From Euonymus europaeus (Eukaryota > Streptophyta > Magnoliopsida > Celastrales > Celastraceae): DNA of 64,000 nucleotides. The DNA lies in assembly GCA_963580455.1 (NCBI GenBank), contig OY756972.1, forward strand, positions 8,819,001 to 8,883,000, given 5' to 3'. Positions 47,135 through 59,874 of the stretch are shown piece after piece (positions within the stretch are counted from its first letter, which is position 1; each line of letters opens with the position of its first letter). The position numbers were made by a program, and so were the translations under genes. Below the pieces are notes generated by a model. The model ran no database searches, was not told the origin of the DNA, and saw only the letters and a program-made list of their open reading frames with translations.

Positions 47135-48974
47135 TGTAATACCCCGCATTAATATGTAAAGTATATGTCATGATAGATGTATAATTTTAATTAGCCTTTA
47201 GTTGTTGTGATGATAAATACGGATTAAACCGTATGTTAGCTAAATATGGGTACGGATGTATTAAAAGAGTTCTGGAAGGAGGGCTATAATTGAAAAAGAT
47301 TTAAAACATGAGTTGCTTGATAAAAAGTAAATAAATAACAATAATATACCAAACTAGAAATTTATGATAGGTATACAAATAAATATATATATTATATTAG
47401 TTGGGCACAGGAACCGAGAGAGAGGAAAAACCCTAAAGGAAGATACAGAGAGAGACGGAGAAGGCGGCGGACGGAAAGGGCGGTGGGCGTTTCCGGCGAC
47501 ATCCGGCGACTAAATTGGTACCACGGCGACGAGCTCGTCGAGACGAAACCAAGGGTAGCGGTTTTGGATCGAACGGGAGGGGTTTTGGACGTCAAAAAGC
47601 TGGACAAAGTGCCACGGCTGCGGAGGTTCATGGCGAGTTTCGCGGTTAATCCGGTCGTCGTTCAGGTAAAGGGGACCGACGCACGACACCTCGCGATACC
47701 CTCGTCCGTTTGGTGCTGGTGGTGAAGGTCACTGTGCCGCCCTGATAGACGACCCGAGAAGCTCCCTCACGGATCTATGATCCGGTTAGGGGGAGGTATA
47801 ACTGGGTTGACTAGTTGACTGAAAGAATTGGTTCGGGTCCTGTTGACCCGGATCCACTTCTGTTTTATTATAAATAAATATATTAAATAAATAAATGGAT
47901 GATTTAATTTAGAAGGGTGGTTAATTAGTGGTACAATATTATGAATTTCAGGAGCAAGTACTAGTAACTGAAAAACTTTCGAATCAAAAAGGGACACATT
48001 GAGGTAAGTAATCTACAACTGTGATACGGAACATTATGTGTTAGACTGTACTTGTGAAATTTTGGTACTGAAATTATGAGATGGAGGTTATATGTTAAAC
48101 TGTGAGATTGCAATTATATTGTATGTATTATTTTTTTCTATCCTGTATTGACTGTGAATGATTATTTAAGGTTATGCATTGCATTCGTTATTTGTTGACA
48201 TTTAAGGAAAAGGAAACGTTTAAAATAACCAGGTTATACTGCTACAGAGAGGGTGTACTGGAAAGTAGATGTTCTACTGAGAATGGTTAAAGGAAACGGA
48301 GACAGGTTTATGGAAATTTGTGTAAGAACCCTATGGAAGGGTGTTGTATGGAAATCCTGACCGGTTGCTCTGTAGCAGTGAACCTAGGTTAAGGGCCCTA
48401 ATTAAGAAATAAAGATTTTGAAATGATGACCGAAAATGAGGCATTTATGTTATATTTCAGCGAGGTTTGTTGTATGTACATTTGCATAACTATATTGCAT
48501 TGAGATTGCTTGCTGGGCTATAGCTCATTATGTTTCGTATTGCAGGGAATAAGGGTTTGAACGAGTACGCTGATTTAGTGGTTGATGGTGGTGATAAGGA
48601 TCCTCAGTAACGGTGCTCATGTGAACGGGACGGGATCGTGATGGTTATTTACTTAATTTTCGTGATGATTTTTGAATAAGTTAGAAAACCAGGAATTTAT
48701 GGTCTTTATGAAATATGGTATGTATGTTTTAATTAACATTGCGAACGTTCGGGATTCTAGGAGGTTGATATGGATGATTGGTTTAAGATAGACACTGCAT
48801 GTTTATGAGACAACAGCCCAATAAGTACTGATATGGGTAATCTATGTTTTATTTTAATGATATAAATATTGCTGATGAAGAGTGTGTCGGATATTTGTTA
48901 TGGGTACTAAGTAATAGCAGGGTAACAACCAGTTCGCAGTAATTGTTAGAGAGACAGACTTATGGGGTGTTACA
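47135..48974 (+). repeat. Solo LTR B2
   Basis: 1.84 kb from TGTAATACCCCGC to GGGGTGTTACA, flanked by a perfect 5-bp duplication CGGTA (47130-47134 and 48975-48979). It interrupts RT of element E between KIEIISKLP and the connection to RNase H. It belongs to the same LTR family as B1 but in the opposite orientation, and contains no gene. Confidence 0.85.
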
Positions 48975-50302
48975 CGGTAATTTGGAAATAATCTCAATCT
49001 TGGCCTTGTCAACTTCGATGCCTCCGCTCGAGATGAGATGACCCAACACAATACCTTCATTTACCATAAAATGGCATTTCTCCCAGTTCAAGACAAGGTT
49101 GGTCTCCTCGCACTGTTCCAAAACCAGCCGTAAGTGCTCAAGACATTCATCAAAATTTGACCCAAATAAACTGAAGTCATCCATGAAAACTTGAATGAAT
49201 TTCTCAGCCATATCAGAAAAAATACTGAGCATACAACGCTGAAATGTGGCTGGAGCATTACAAAGCCCAAATGGCATCCTTCGGTAAGCAAATGTGCCAT
49301 AGGGACATGTAAATGTAGTCTTGGCTTGATCCTCTGGTGCGATAGCAATCTGATTGTAGCCACTGTACCCATCCAAGAAGCAATAATGACTATGTCCAGC
49401 GAGTCGCTCCAACATCTGGTCAATGAATGGCAGGGGAAAATGATACTTTCTGTGTCGCAGTATTGAGCTTCCGATAATCAATACAAACTCGCCAACCCGT
49501 GGTCATCCTAGTTGGTATCAACTCATTGTGTTCATTCTGGATCACTGTTATGCCACTCTTCTTTGGCACCACGAATGGGACTCACCCACTTGCTATCTGA
49601 AATCGGATAAATCACCCCCACATCCAACAACTTGAGAATTTCAGCTTTGACAACTTCCTTCATGTGAGGATTGAGACGCCTCTTAGCCTCCCGAGAAGGT
49701 TTAGCATCATCCTCTAACAGAATTTGGTGCATACATTTTGCTGGACTGATTCCTCGAATGTCAGCAATTGTCCACCCAATAGCTGTTTTATGTCTTCTTA
49801 AAATGTGGCTCAACTTTTCCTCTTCCCCCAAACTCAAGCTTGCCGCCACTATAACCGGTAGAGTGTCATTGTCCCCCAAATAAATGTATTTGAGATGGCT
49901 GGGCAGCTGCTTTAATTCCAACTTTGGTGCCTTAAGTGTAGATGGAACAAGAGAGGAAGAAGTAGGTGTTAGTTGCTCAAAAGGAGGAAAACCCTTACCC
50001 ATGTAAGGCCTATCCAATTGAAGTGCCTGAATAGCCTCCTGTATGTAGCCACCATGTTCTATAGTACTTCCATTCAATGACTTATCATTGAAGCCTCGAG
50101 CCACCACAGTCTCCAAAGGATCTCCACAAGACACCTGAAAAACCTTACTCACTAGATCATGTATAATATCCACACGAAAGCAATCAATATGATCATCATG
50201 AGTTTTGATAGCAGCAAACACACAAAATTCTAACTCTTGGTCATTAACCTTCATGGTTATAGTCCCCTTTTTCACACAAATATTCATGTCAGCAGTTATC
50301 AT
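48975..50302 (-). pseudogene. Reverse transcriptase and upstream linker of element E
   Basis: The linker (VKVFQVSCGDPLETVV, LKAPKLELKQLPSHLKYIYL) leads to RT: LDVGVIYPISDSKWVSP, a frame change near 49560, then DYRKLN-type text near 49470, LDGYSGYNQIAIAPED, RRMPFGLCNAPATFQRC and the catalytic QVFMDDFSLF with both Asp present. B2 ends it at 48974. Confidence 0.85.
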
Positions 50303-51343
50303 AAAGGGCGACCAAAAATAATAGGTAAAGATGAAGACATTGGACTATCTTCCATATCTAACACAACGAAATCAGCTGGTAAAATCAGACCTTGCACATA
50401 TACTAAAACATCCTCTAAAATGCCCCTTGGTCTCTTAACAGTTCGGTCAACCAATTGCAATGTTATGGAAGTGGCCTGAAGTTCTCCTAGACCAAGCTTC
50501 TCATACACAGAAAAAGGAAGCAAGTTAATACTAGCACCAAGGTCTAACAAAGCCTTTTCAAAAAATTGATTCCCCACTTTGCAAGGGATGGTGAAGCTAC
50601 GAGGATCCTTAAGCTTAGGAGGAAGCTTGTGTAATAAAATAGCACTCACCTCTTCAGTCAAAGCAACTTTCTCATGCTCAACAAATTTTCTCTTATTTGT
50701 ACAACAATCTTTCAAAAATTTAGCATAAGAAGGAATTTGCTTAATAGCATCAAGCAATGGAATATTAATCTCAACCTTACGCAAATTTTCAAAGATATCT
50801 AGAGCTTTAGAGTCAAGTTTCTTTTTAGCAAACCTTTGCGGGAAAGGTGGAGGATCTCTTCCCCAGTCTTTTGGAGCCACTGGTGCAGAACTGCACCCTT
50901 TCTGCGACTTGTTGTCAACAACTTTGCCACTCCTCAATGTTGTAACAGCCTTTGCATGTTCCAAACCAGCTGGATTATTAACGACCTGAGCGTGAAGCTC
51001 TCCCTTTTTCCTCTCACTCATCTCCTTAGCCATTTGCCCCATTTGTGTCTCTAATTTCTGAATGGCTTGAGTTGTTTGTTGCATAAACTGCATCATGGAT
51101 ACCTCCAACTCACTCTTCTTTGCTGGTTGAACAACTGAAGCTGGAACATTAGCAGCAGGCTGGTCATTCTTCCAAGAAAAATTAGGATGGCTTCTCCAAG
51201 GATACTGTTGGTTCCTTTGATTAAAATTCATTTGGCCCATATGGTTGGCCTCCTCTTGCTCTATAATAGCAGTCAATGGACATGCCTCAGTAGCATGTTC
51301 TTGATGTGAGCAAATAGCACATACCACAACGGATGGTGTTGAG
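50299..51343 (-). pseudogene. gag C-terminus and protease of element E
   Basis: Starts abruptly at the LTR edge within gag, just before the CCHC knuckle CAICSHQEHATEAC. A helical Gln/Met-rich stretch (MMQFMQQTTQAIQKLETQMG), the linker SGKVVDN, KFVEHEKVALTEEVSAI and the protease motif LLDLGASINLLPF follow. The LPIIFGRP ending marks a one-base frame change into the next part at 50300. Confidence 0.85.
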
Positions 51344-52541
51344 CAAATAAAGACGGGTCTTACCCTATCCGCAAGTGTACGTGTCGTAAATAGTATAAAA
51401 GCGAATGGGATCTTATCCACAGAGACTACTCAACTACCGAACAAACTACAAAGCAATAATTAAACTAAAATGCAGAAAAATTAGATCTAAAAATGCTGAA
51501 TAAAAGTGGCTGGAAAGGATGTAAATTAATGCGGTAAAGCTTAGCTTGGGTTAGTCTCGTTCTTGTACTATCACTCAGTTACAAAATTCCAATTGCAATC
51601 ACATAATTTAAAGAATTAATGACGTCAATCAAGAGACCTTGGTTCGGCTCTCTTAACTCTGAATTTCCTAAACAACGACCCTTGGCTTTAGTCCAGTCTA
51701 ATTTTTTTTTCTTACCTTAGGAGTCTTGGTTGGCGTACCCTAAGAGTTTCCTAAAATAAGCATACGAACTAGAAAGTCGACAATCACACAACCTTAAGCA
51801 ATGGTGTATTACCTAATAAATTGTGTTTACAAATCCCAAATCTAGACCTTAATCAGATTTTTGTCACTTGTTAGACACCGGGTATTGGCCAGCCGAATGT
51901 GCCTAACTAACAGTTCCCCTACATCATGAAGTTGATCAGACATTCACAATAACAAGAAATCATCAATTAATTCAGAGATTCATAAATTAATCCTAGTGTA
52001 ATCAACCATAGAATTGTTCAACCAAGATCAAATACAAGAACTAACCAAACCCAAGCTAATAAATAATTTAGTTACACATATACATATTCAAATACAGAAA
52101 TGAAAACCCAAAATCAGTTGTAGAGAAGAATCCACTTGATCTTCGTGTCTTTCCCCTTCAATCACCCAGCTCTTCTCTTTACTGTCGTGTATCTCTTCTG
52201 GAATGCCTTTCTCATTCTATCTTTCTTCTCTGCTTTTGTTCTGTTCAATTTCCATTTTTAGTAATTCCTTCATACTACACCGTTTTGACCAATAAAATTT
52301 GTGGATGGAATTTGGTGAACTCCCTTTAGTCCAACTTGCCACACTACTTAACAAAGTGACACCGTTTTTATTTTCCCACTGGAATTCTGAGGCCGCAAAC
52401 AGGCTGCACTTTTCCTCCAGAACCAGCTTGCATTTCCATCTTTGCATTCATCCATACCTAACAAGAAAACATGTATTTTAGGCAGTAATACCAATTACAA
52501 CAATTAAAGCCCAGAATTATAGGCGCATTCTACACCTATCA
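51344..52541 (-). repeat. 5' LTR of element E, inner edge truncated
   Basis: Begins CAAATAAAGACGGG, lacking the terminal TGCAATAT of the other copy. To its left is gag coding sequence rather than a primer binding site, so a deletion removed the LTR end, primer site and gag start. Confidence 0.85.
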
Positions 52542-53042
52542 TAAGGGGCAAAGATTTTTTTGGATGGCGTCGTCCAGCAACCACATCTTAGGTGGTAAGT
52601 AAGAAAGTCGTGTAGCGTTAGCATATGGATCGTACTTACCCTTACACATATCATTAATCATCTGTTCTTTTCTTGCCGTGATAGGTGCTTTAAATCCAAT
52701 GGAAGCATCATATTCGAGTGGAAAACCTAGACAAAAACAGAGTTCCTCTGTCGTAAATCGAACTTTCATGCCAACTATGATGAGCTCATACACTGTGCCC
52801 TTCTTGATCTCCTTAAGAGTGGAATAAAATGAACGAACTATCTTCGGATAGACGATCAAGTTCATATTAGCATCTGGATCCACAAGAAACATCAAGTTGT
52901 GCGTCCTCAAAAATTGCATTGCCCACCGAGTAGCATCGGCTTGTTGAATTAGTGGATCAATCTTGCATTCCGGGATGATATCGGCTCTCTGGAATAGGTG
53001 ATCCTTCGGCTGGTAGGTAGATGAACAAAGGTGTCTCGGCAT
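52542..53042 (-). pseudogene. Third ORF of element D, N-terminal half
   Basis: Opens at ATG 53042 (MPRHLCSSTYQPKDHLFQRA) and reads through FVDP/DANMNLIVYPKIVRSFY, VRFTTEELCFCLGFPLEYD and LSYLPPKMWLLDDAIQKNLC up to the edge of E at 52541. It resembles the 'putative plant transposon protein' domain found in Athila-type elements. The function is unknown. Confidence 0.7.
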
Positions 53043-53234
53043 GTTTTCGATGGCCGTAAGAGGAAATGAGAAATGAGTAGAAGTAAAAACAGTAGGAAGG
53101 GCTGCAGTGTAGAAAGTTTTTTTTTTAAATCACAATTACATACCGTGAGATTGGAATATGGGTTGCCTCCCATTAGCGCTGTATTTAACGTCTGAGCTAG
53201 ACAAAATGATACCTTTTAATTACTTACCTGGGTC

Positions 53235-54470
53235 TCAAAGTGTAATACTAGACACTGCTCCATTAAAATTGGCTTCAAAGTAATGTTTGAAACGATGCCC
53301 ATTAACCTTGAATTCATTTTCCGTCTCCAAGTTCTTGATGTCAACAGCACCATGTGGATATACATGAACAACTTGAAATGGACCATACCATCGCGAACGT
53401 AATTTCCCTGAAAAAATTTTTAAGTCTAGAATTAAACAAAAGTACCTTTTGACCAGGAGAAAATTCTTTAGCCACAATATTCTGATCATGGTATCGCTTG
53501 GTCCTATCCTTGTAAATCCGCATATTTTCATAAGCTTTATAACATATTTCTTCGAGTTCATTTAGCTGTAATTTTCTCTTCTCACCAGCAGCATCATAAT
53601 CAAAGTTGAGCCTTTTAGTTGCCCAGAATGCCTTGTGTTCAAGTTCTACAGGGAGATGGCATGCCTTTCCAAAAATCAAACGGTATGGAGTCATGCCAAT
53701 TGGAGTCTTGTATGCAGTTCAATATGCCCAAAGAGCATCATTTAATTTTATACTCTAATCAGTTTTCTTGATATTCATTGTCTTCTCCAGAATTCATTTG
53801 ATTTCTTTGTTAGAAATCTCAGCTTGTCCACTAGATTGAGTTAAGTAGTGGCAATCTTATGTGTGATGTTGTATTTGGCAAGAAGTGCAGCCACACTCCG
53901 GTTAAAAAAATGCTTTCCTTCATCACTGATTATAGCACGTGGAGTACCATATCTAGGAACTATTACTCCTTGAAGTAACCAGGTCACGACATCACTTTTG
54001 TTGGTTGGGTTTGCAACGGCTTCAACCCATTTGGATATGTAATCTACTGCCACCAGTATGTACTCATTTCCAAAAGACCTAGGAAATGGCCCCATGAAAT
54101 CTATTCCCCAGACATCAAAGATTTCAACCACCAGAATATTGTTGAGTGGCATTTCATTCGTGCGGGAAATATTGCCAAGTCTCTGACAATTATCACATGT
54201 AGAGCAAAAAATGTGAGCATCTTTATGGAGATTGGGCCAATAGAATCCTTATTGCAAAATCTTTGTAGCAGTTCTTTGAGTGCCAAAGTGACCCCCACAA
54301 GCAAATGTATGACAAAATTGCAAAATACTCCGTTGTTCCTCTTGGGGCACACACCTACGAATAATTTGATTAGCACAATGCTTGTACAAATAGGGCTCGT
54401 CCCAAAAATAATGCTTGGTTGTGCAGAAGAATTTCTTCCGTTATTTATAAGTCCAGCTCTTGGTAATAAC
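53235..54470 (-). pseudogene. Integrase of element D
   Basis: The zinc-binding region (CHTFACGGHFGT-type, near 54300) leads to the core [15 protein letters not shown] (first Asp), the second Asp in [10 protein letters not shown], and a Glu-containing AEISNKEIK segment near 53810. The C-terminal part is [16 protein letters not shown] to [19 protein letters not shown]. Stops occur near 53840 and 53720, and there is a frameshift near 53420. Confidence 0.8.
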
Positions 54471-55068
54471 ACCTTCTACAAGATAATTAGCTATGTCAGC
54501 ATACCAAGGTACCTCAATTTGTACAACAAGAAGTTGTTCATCTGGGAAGCTTTCATTCAATGGCAGCTCAGTTTGGTCATTGGTATTTTATTGGACAATG
54601 CGAGAGAGATGATCTGCTACAACATTCTCTCCAAATCAAATCAAATCAAACCACTGGAAATCAAATTCTTGGAGCAATAATATCCAATGAATTAATCTTG
54701 GTTTTGAATCCCTTTTGGAAAGCAAATATTTGAGAGCCGCATGATCACTGTATACAATCACCTTGGAACCAATTAAGTATGATTGGAATTTCACTAGTGC
54801 AAAAACCACTGCTAGTAATTATTTCTCTGTTGTTGAGTAATTGAGCTGAGCATCATTAAGAGTATGACTGGCCTAATAAATGACATGTGGCAACTTGTCA
54901 ACTCTTTGACCCAATACCGCCCCAACTGCATAATCACTTGCATCACAGATGAGCTCAAATGGTAAACTCCAGTCTGGCACTGTCATTATCGGTGCTGATG
55001 TAAGTAACTACTTCAATTTGTTGAATGCTTGTAGACACTCATCATCAAAGTTGAGAACTGCACCTTTG
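54471..55068 (-). pseudogene. RNase H region of element D
   Basis: Broken pieces with the order expected for RNase H: a CDASDYAVGA-type segment near 54940, SHTLNDAQLNYSTTE-type text near 54850, and [16 protein letters not shown] text near 54740. Several stops and frame changes make the exact limits uncertain. Confidence 0.65.
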
Positions 55069-56146
55069 TTAAGCAAACTGCATAGTGGCCGAGAAATCTT
55101 CGATAAAGCGACGATAGAACCCTGCATTTCCAAGAAAATATCGCACTTCTCTAACTGAAGTGGAAGGTGGTAATTTAGATATAACTTCAATTTTTGCTTT
55201 GTACACTGCAATCTCATCTGCTGAAATGAGATGGCCAAGAACAATACCCTCTTGCACCATAAAGTGACATTTCTCCCAATTGACAACCAAATTAGTTTCC
55301 TTGCATCTTTCCAAAACCAAGGCAAGATTATAAAGGAATGTATCAAAAGAAAAACCAAACACAGAGAAATCATCCATAAAATACCTCGATGATATGACCC
55401 ACCATGTCAGAGAAAATGCTTGTCATACACCGTTGAAATGTAGCTGGTGCATTTTATAGTCCAAACGACATTCTTCTGTATGCAAATGTTCCAAAAGGAC
55501 ATGTAAAAGTTGTCTTCTCTTGATCCTCAGGTGCAATGACAATCTGGTTATAACCTAAGTATCCATCAAGAAAACAATAATGAGAATGACCAGCTAGTCT
55601 CTCTAGCATCTGATCAATAAATGGCAATGGAAAGTGATCTTTTCTTGTAGCAGAATTTAGCTTTCGATAATCAATACACACACACCACCCTGTTTGTTTT
55701 CTTGTTGGGATGAGCTCACTCTTTTCATTGGTGATCACTATGATTTCTAACTTTTTGGGAACAACTTGCACTGGACACACCCATTTGCTGTCAGAAATAG
55801 GATATATAACTCCAACATCGAGCAACTTTAATATTGCAGTTCTGACAACCTCCTTCACAGCTAGATTTAGGCGTCTTTGTGCTTCACGCGAGGATTTTGA
55901 ATCATCTTCTAGCAAAATTCGGTGCATGCACATAGTAGGACTTATGCCCTTGATATCAGCAATGGACCATCCAAGAACACTCTTGTATTCACGTAACACC
56001 CGCAAAAGACTTTCTTCCTCCGAATCAGTAAGATTAGCAGCTACAATAACAGGTAATGCTTCCTCAACACCAAGATAAACATATTTCAAATGCTCCGAAA
56101 GTTGCTTCAATTCTAACTTTGGTGGACATTCAATGGAAGGGGTCAC
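55069..56146 (-). pseudogene. Reverse transcriptase of element D
   Basis: Starts PKLELKQLSEHLKYVYLG and continues LDVGVIYPISDSKWVCPV, CVCIDYRKLNSATRK, LDGYLGYNQI and YRRMSFGL. A stop follows at about 55454, and an extra base just before the catalytic motif puts MDDFSVFGFSFD in another frame (55377). The ending YFLGNAGFYRRFI joins RNase H. The catalytic Asp pair itself is intact. Confidence 0.85.
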
Positions 56147-56170
56147 TTTGGTGAGTGGAGGACCAAGAAC

Positions 56171-56960
56171 TTAAAAAGTTCGTCTCCATTGGTTATTTGA
56201 TAGTTGTTGCTTCTCTAGATATGCACAAAATTCTGCAACTCCTCCATCTTCATCAACCTGCAATTTCGAAAAAGTAAGGCAAGTTGCCAAATGATCAATA
56301 GAATGATGCTCCAAAAATGCATCAAAAATTAAGTCATCTAAAATTTCAATGCTGAAACATTCCCTGATATTCGATGGATGTCTTGTAGCTTCAAAAAGCT
56401 TAAATTCTACCGTTTGTCCTTGCACTGTCATAGACAAACAACCCTTTTGAACATCCACAATAGTTCTTGCAATGGCCAAGAAAGGTCGACCAAAAATAAT
56501 TGGTACATTCCTGTCTTCCTCCATGTCAAGAATGATAAAATCTACTGGAAGGAAGAAGTTGTCAACTTGGACAAGCACATCCTCTATAATTCCCCCTGGA
56601 AATTTTATCGATCGATTCGCTAATTGCAAAGTGATTGAAGTCGGTTGTAACTCCTTCTCCAGACCTAGCTGCACAAAAACAGAATATGGCATTAGATTAA
56701 TACTAGCACCTAAATCCAGAAAATCTTTTTCAAAAGAAACTTGACCAACAACACAAGGAATAGTCAAACTTCCTGGATCTTTCAACTTTGGTGGAAGTTT
56801 CTTGTTCAACACAGCATTGCATTGTTCAGTTAGCATCACCTTCTCGTATGGTGCGAGCTTCTTCTTCCTTGTACAAATATCTTTCAAAAATTTCACATAA
56901 GCTGGAATTTGTTAGACTGTGTCTAGGAGAGGTATGTTAATCTCAACCTTCCAAAAAATA
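56171..56960 (-). pseudogene. Protease region of element D
   Basis: Reads YVKFLKDICTRKKK, then LTIPCVVGQVSFEKDFLDLG with the aspartic protease Asp-Leu-Gly-Ala-Ser, then VLVQVDNFFLPVDFIILDME and VPIIFGRPFLA. Nonsense codons occur at about 56915 and 56171. The same frame continues into RT, so gag-pol was a single long frame. Confidence 0.85.
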
Positions 56961-57235
56961 TCCATGACCTTCTGCATTTTTTCAAGCTTCTTTTCGCTCC
57001 CCAATCGGCTAGGAAAAGGCATATTGAGGTTCAAAACTCTGAGTTTTTACAGGTGCACTAACCTTTCTTTGAATCTTTGTGGATTCTTTCTTCTGTGACC
57101 TTTCTTCATTTTCAAAAGCGTCTTTGTCCAAATATCCTACAATTCATCCTCCATGAGTAGTGATGACATTCATTTGTTCCTTACCTTTCAGATTAATTTC
57201 TGTTTGACTTGGAAGTTTGCCAGATTCTCTTTCAC

Positions 57236-58586
57236 TTAATTGCTTTGCAATTTGACCAACTTGAACTTCAAGTTCTGAATGGAAGCTTGAGTATTGCTGA
57301 ATTGTTGATCGTAAATGCTATTCTGGTGCATCATCTTTTGAATGAAATTATTGGTATTAAGAGCAAGAAGAGCCATTTGTTCTTCTAACGAAGTTTTTCT
57401 TGGTTCTGTTTGTGCTTGCTGCTGATTTTGATAGATTTTGCTTGTTCTGATCTTGTCCCCTCCAACCAAAATTTGGATGAGTTTTCCATCCCGAATGGTT
57501 CGTAGTTGCATATGGAATGTTGTTGGGACAGAAACCACCTTGCCCCGCATAATTGATTTGTTCTTGTTCTGAAAGAGGAGATATGGGACACGTCTCTGTA
57601 GTATGATCTGATTGGGAACAAATTGCGCACACTACGGCTTGAGTTGCTTGTTGGGATGATGACGAATTCTGAGTAGAAAATGCTTTTACCAACATATCAA
57701 TTTTCTTTTCCATGGTTTTCAACTGAGGTTGATTCATATCTGTGGTGTGGACTTCATACATGCCTCTTGAAAGTTTTGCTCCTTGCTTTCCTCGAGAAGA
57801 GAATTGTTGAGAATTTTTGCTTAGAGTTTCAAATAACTCAAAAGCTTCTTCACTACTTTTCTCCATCAACACACCTCCACATGCAGAGTCTATGATGCTT
57901 GCATTGTTAGCATCCAAACCTTCATAAAAAGCTTGAATTTGATCTTCTTGAGATAGGTTGTGGTGTGGACATTTGAGAAGCAGCTGTTTAAATTGCTCCC
58001 AAGCTTCATAGAATAAGTCACCATCCTTTTGCTGCCATGTTTGAATCTCTCTCCTTAATTGCTTTGTTTTATGGGACGGAAAAAATTTCTTCAAGAATTT
58101 TTTAGTCATTTCCTCCCATGAATTGATCGATTCTGGGGCCAATGAATTGAACCATAGTTTTGCAGCATCTTTGAGGGAAAATGGGAACAAAATGAGTCAA
58201 ACTTCCTCTGGTGTCAAACCTTGGACACATTGTGTCATACAGAGGTCAAAGAAATCTCTGATGTGCAAATATGGATCATCTAATGGTGTGCCTCTAAAAT
58301 GAGGTACTGCATTAAGCAAAGTTGGAGAGAATGTGACATTTCCTTGAACATTGGGTTGAAGTGCTATGCTTGATGGCTGAGCCAAATTCTGAGGTATAAA
58401 TGAATTCTTCATTGGCCTCCGAACTTGTGTATTAGCTTGTGGATTTACAACTTGGCCAAGAGCATTTATATTTTGTTCCTCCATATTTCTTTTCGTTCTT
58501 GCTTCTCTTCTGAGCTGTGCGAGAGTTTGCTCAATCTCCGGATCGTATTCAAGTAGGTTAAGACTTTTAGATCGACGTCCAAGCAT
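57236..58586 (-). pseudogene. gag of element D
   Basis: Begins at ATG 58586 (MLGRRSKSLNLLEYDPEIEQ). The retrotransposon gag domain (FPFSLKDAAKLWFNSL, WEEMTKKFLKKFFP) and a CCHC knuckle CAICSQSDHTTETC follow. There is one TGA at about 58197 and a frame change near 57400; the tail is Gln/Asn-rich. Gag would form the virus-like particle. Confidence 0.85.
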
Positions 58587-58673
58587 GTACTGAAAGAATA
58601 AAGTAAACTATTCAATAAATAAATAAATAGGCAATAATATACACAATTGAAACTAGAGATAAAATAATAACTC

Positions 58674-58693
58674 CAGTCCCCGGCAACGGCACC
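58674..58693 (-). other. Primer binding site of element D (tRNA-Asp-like)
   Basis: TGGTGCCGTTGCCGG followed by a G-run on the - strand, seven bases inside the LTR at 58701. The Athila-type site is TGGCGCCGTTGCCGGGGA; here there is one substitution and an extra G. Confidence 0.8.
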
Positions 58694-58700
58694 AAAAACT

Positions 58701-59869
58701 TGTTATCATTTTAAAACTACTAAAAATATAGTAATTCTAAAACTCTATTTATACTCTCAAGCGCACGAATCCAAGTAGTATAACTGTGGCAAAGACGAGT
58801 GTCGTACCCACAAGGACTGAAGATTAACTACCTCCAATTCTTCAAAAAAAAAAATTTTATGGTAATATTAATAAACACAAAAACTAAAATTGAGAGATTA
58901 ACACAAATAAATAAATACTAAGGCTTTTATTTCACCACTCTATTGTATTTAAATCATATGGTTATCAATTATGAATTCATTCAAGCATATCAAAGATCAA
59001 GTTTTATAATTCATGTAGTAGTCATTGGCATCTAACTTACCACTTTTATCCTTAATTTGCAACTATCCATGGCATCTGGACTAATGTGACAATCAAGAAT
59101 GCATTAGGATCAATGTAACTTATGAAATGATCACAAAGGTCCTAGCATATGGCATCTATGACTAGGTAACTTTGGTAATGAATTGCAAGAAGCTATTCTC
59201 AAATTGAGCATGACATCTACTACAATTTGCATCACATTAATCAAACCTAGATGGTAGCTAAGCATCAAGATTTAATTATTAATAAATATAACAATTTAAT
59301 ACTTGACATGACATAAATAAATCACAATTAATTCAACCAAATTTATTAAACATAATAGAGTGAATCCATCATCACCTTAGTAAGAGGATTAGTTCCTCAT
59401 ATTAAGTTTACACAACAAATAGAAATAAATAAAATTCACAAACATAAGTAATTAAACAACTAGAAAAAAAACCCTTGATTATACTAGTTGTAAGAACTCC
59501 CTCTTTTTTCTTCTTGTTCCTCCTCTTCTTCTTGTTGTTGTACTCTTCTCTTCTCGTCCTCTCCTTTTATAGGGAAATGAAAGTGCTTGGTGAGGATAAT
59601 GGAAATGGTTTGGTAAAATGAAAAAGTTTGGTGAAATGGAAGAGTTTGGTGAAATGACAAAGATGTAAGCAATGATGTCAACAAAACCTTCCACGATCTC
59701 TTCACTTGGGTTGGACTCATGATTGGGCCTATAAATATGAAAATAAACACAAATTGATTCATCCATGGTGATTAAAATTTATTTGTACAAAATCACTTCA
59801 AAAACCCCAACTTTGTGACAAATGCTAATGATAATTTACATTTAAAGTAGATGTTTTCAACATCTATCA
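58701..59869 (-). repeat. 5' LTR of element D
   Basis: Near-identical partner of 39056-40218, followed by the second AGCAT at 59870. The few differences between the two LTRs indicate that D inserted well after A had decayed. Confidence 0.9.
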
Positions 59870-59874
59870 AGCAT

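Larger units (their letters stand above)
41770..52541 (-). mobile_element. Athila-like element E, - strand, nested in the third ORF of D
   Basis: LTRs at 41770-42991 and 51344-52541 enclose gag (partial), protease, RT, RNase H and integrase on -. The flanking third-ORF halves of D line up across it. No clear 5-bp target duplication is seen. The right LTR is joined straight to mid-gag with no primer site. The RT is split by solo LTR B2. Confidence 0.85.
39056..59869 (-). mobile_element. Athila-like Ty3/gypsy element D, - strand, with element E nested in it
   Basis: Two LTRs (39056-40218 and 58701-59869) are flanked by the perfect duplication AGCAT. The primer site next to the right LTR reads TGGTGCCGTTGCCGG, as in Athila-type elements, and a G-rich polypurine tract adjoins the left LTR. 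Gene order on - is gag, protease, RT, RNase H, integrase and a third ORF, the Athila layout. The coding regions carry several stops and frameshifts. Confidence 0.9.
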
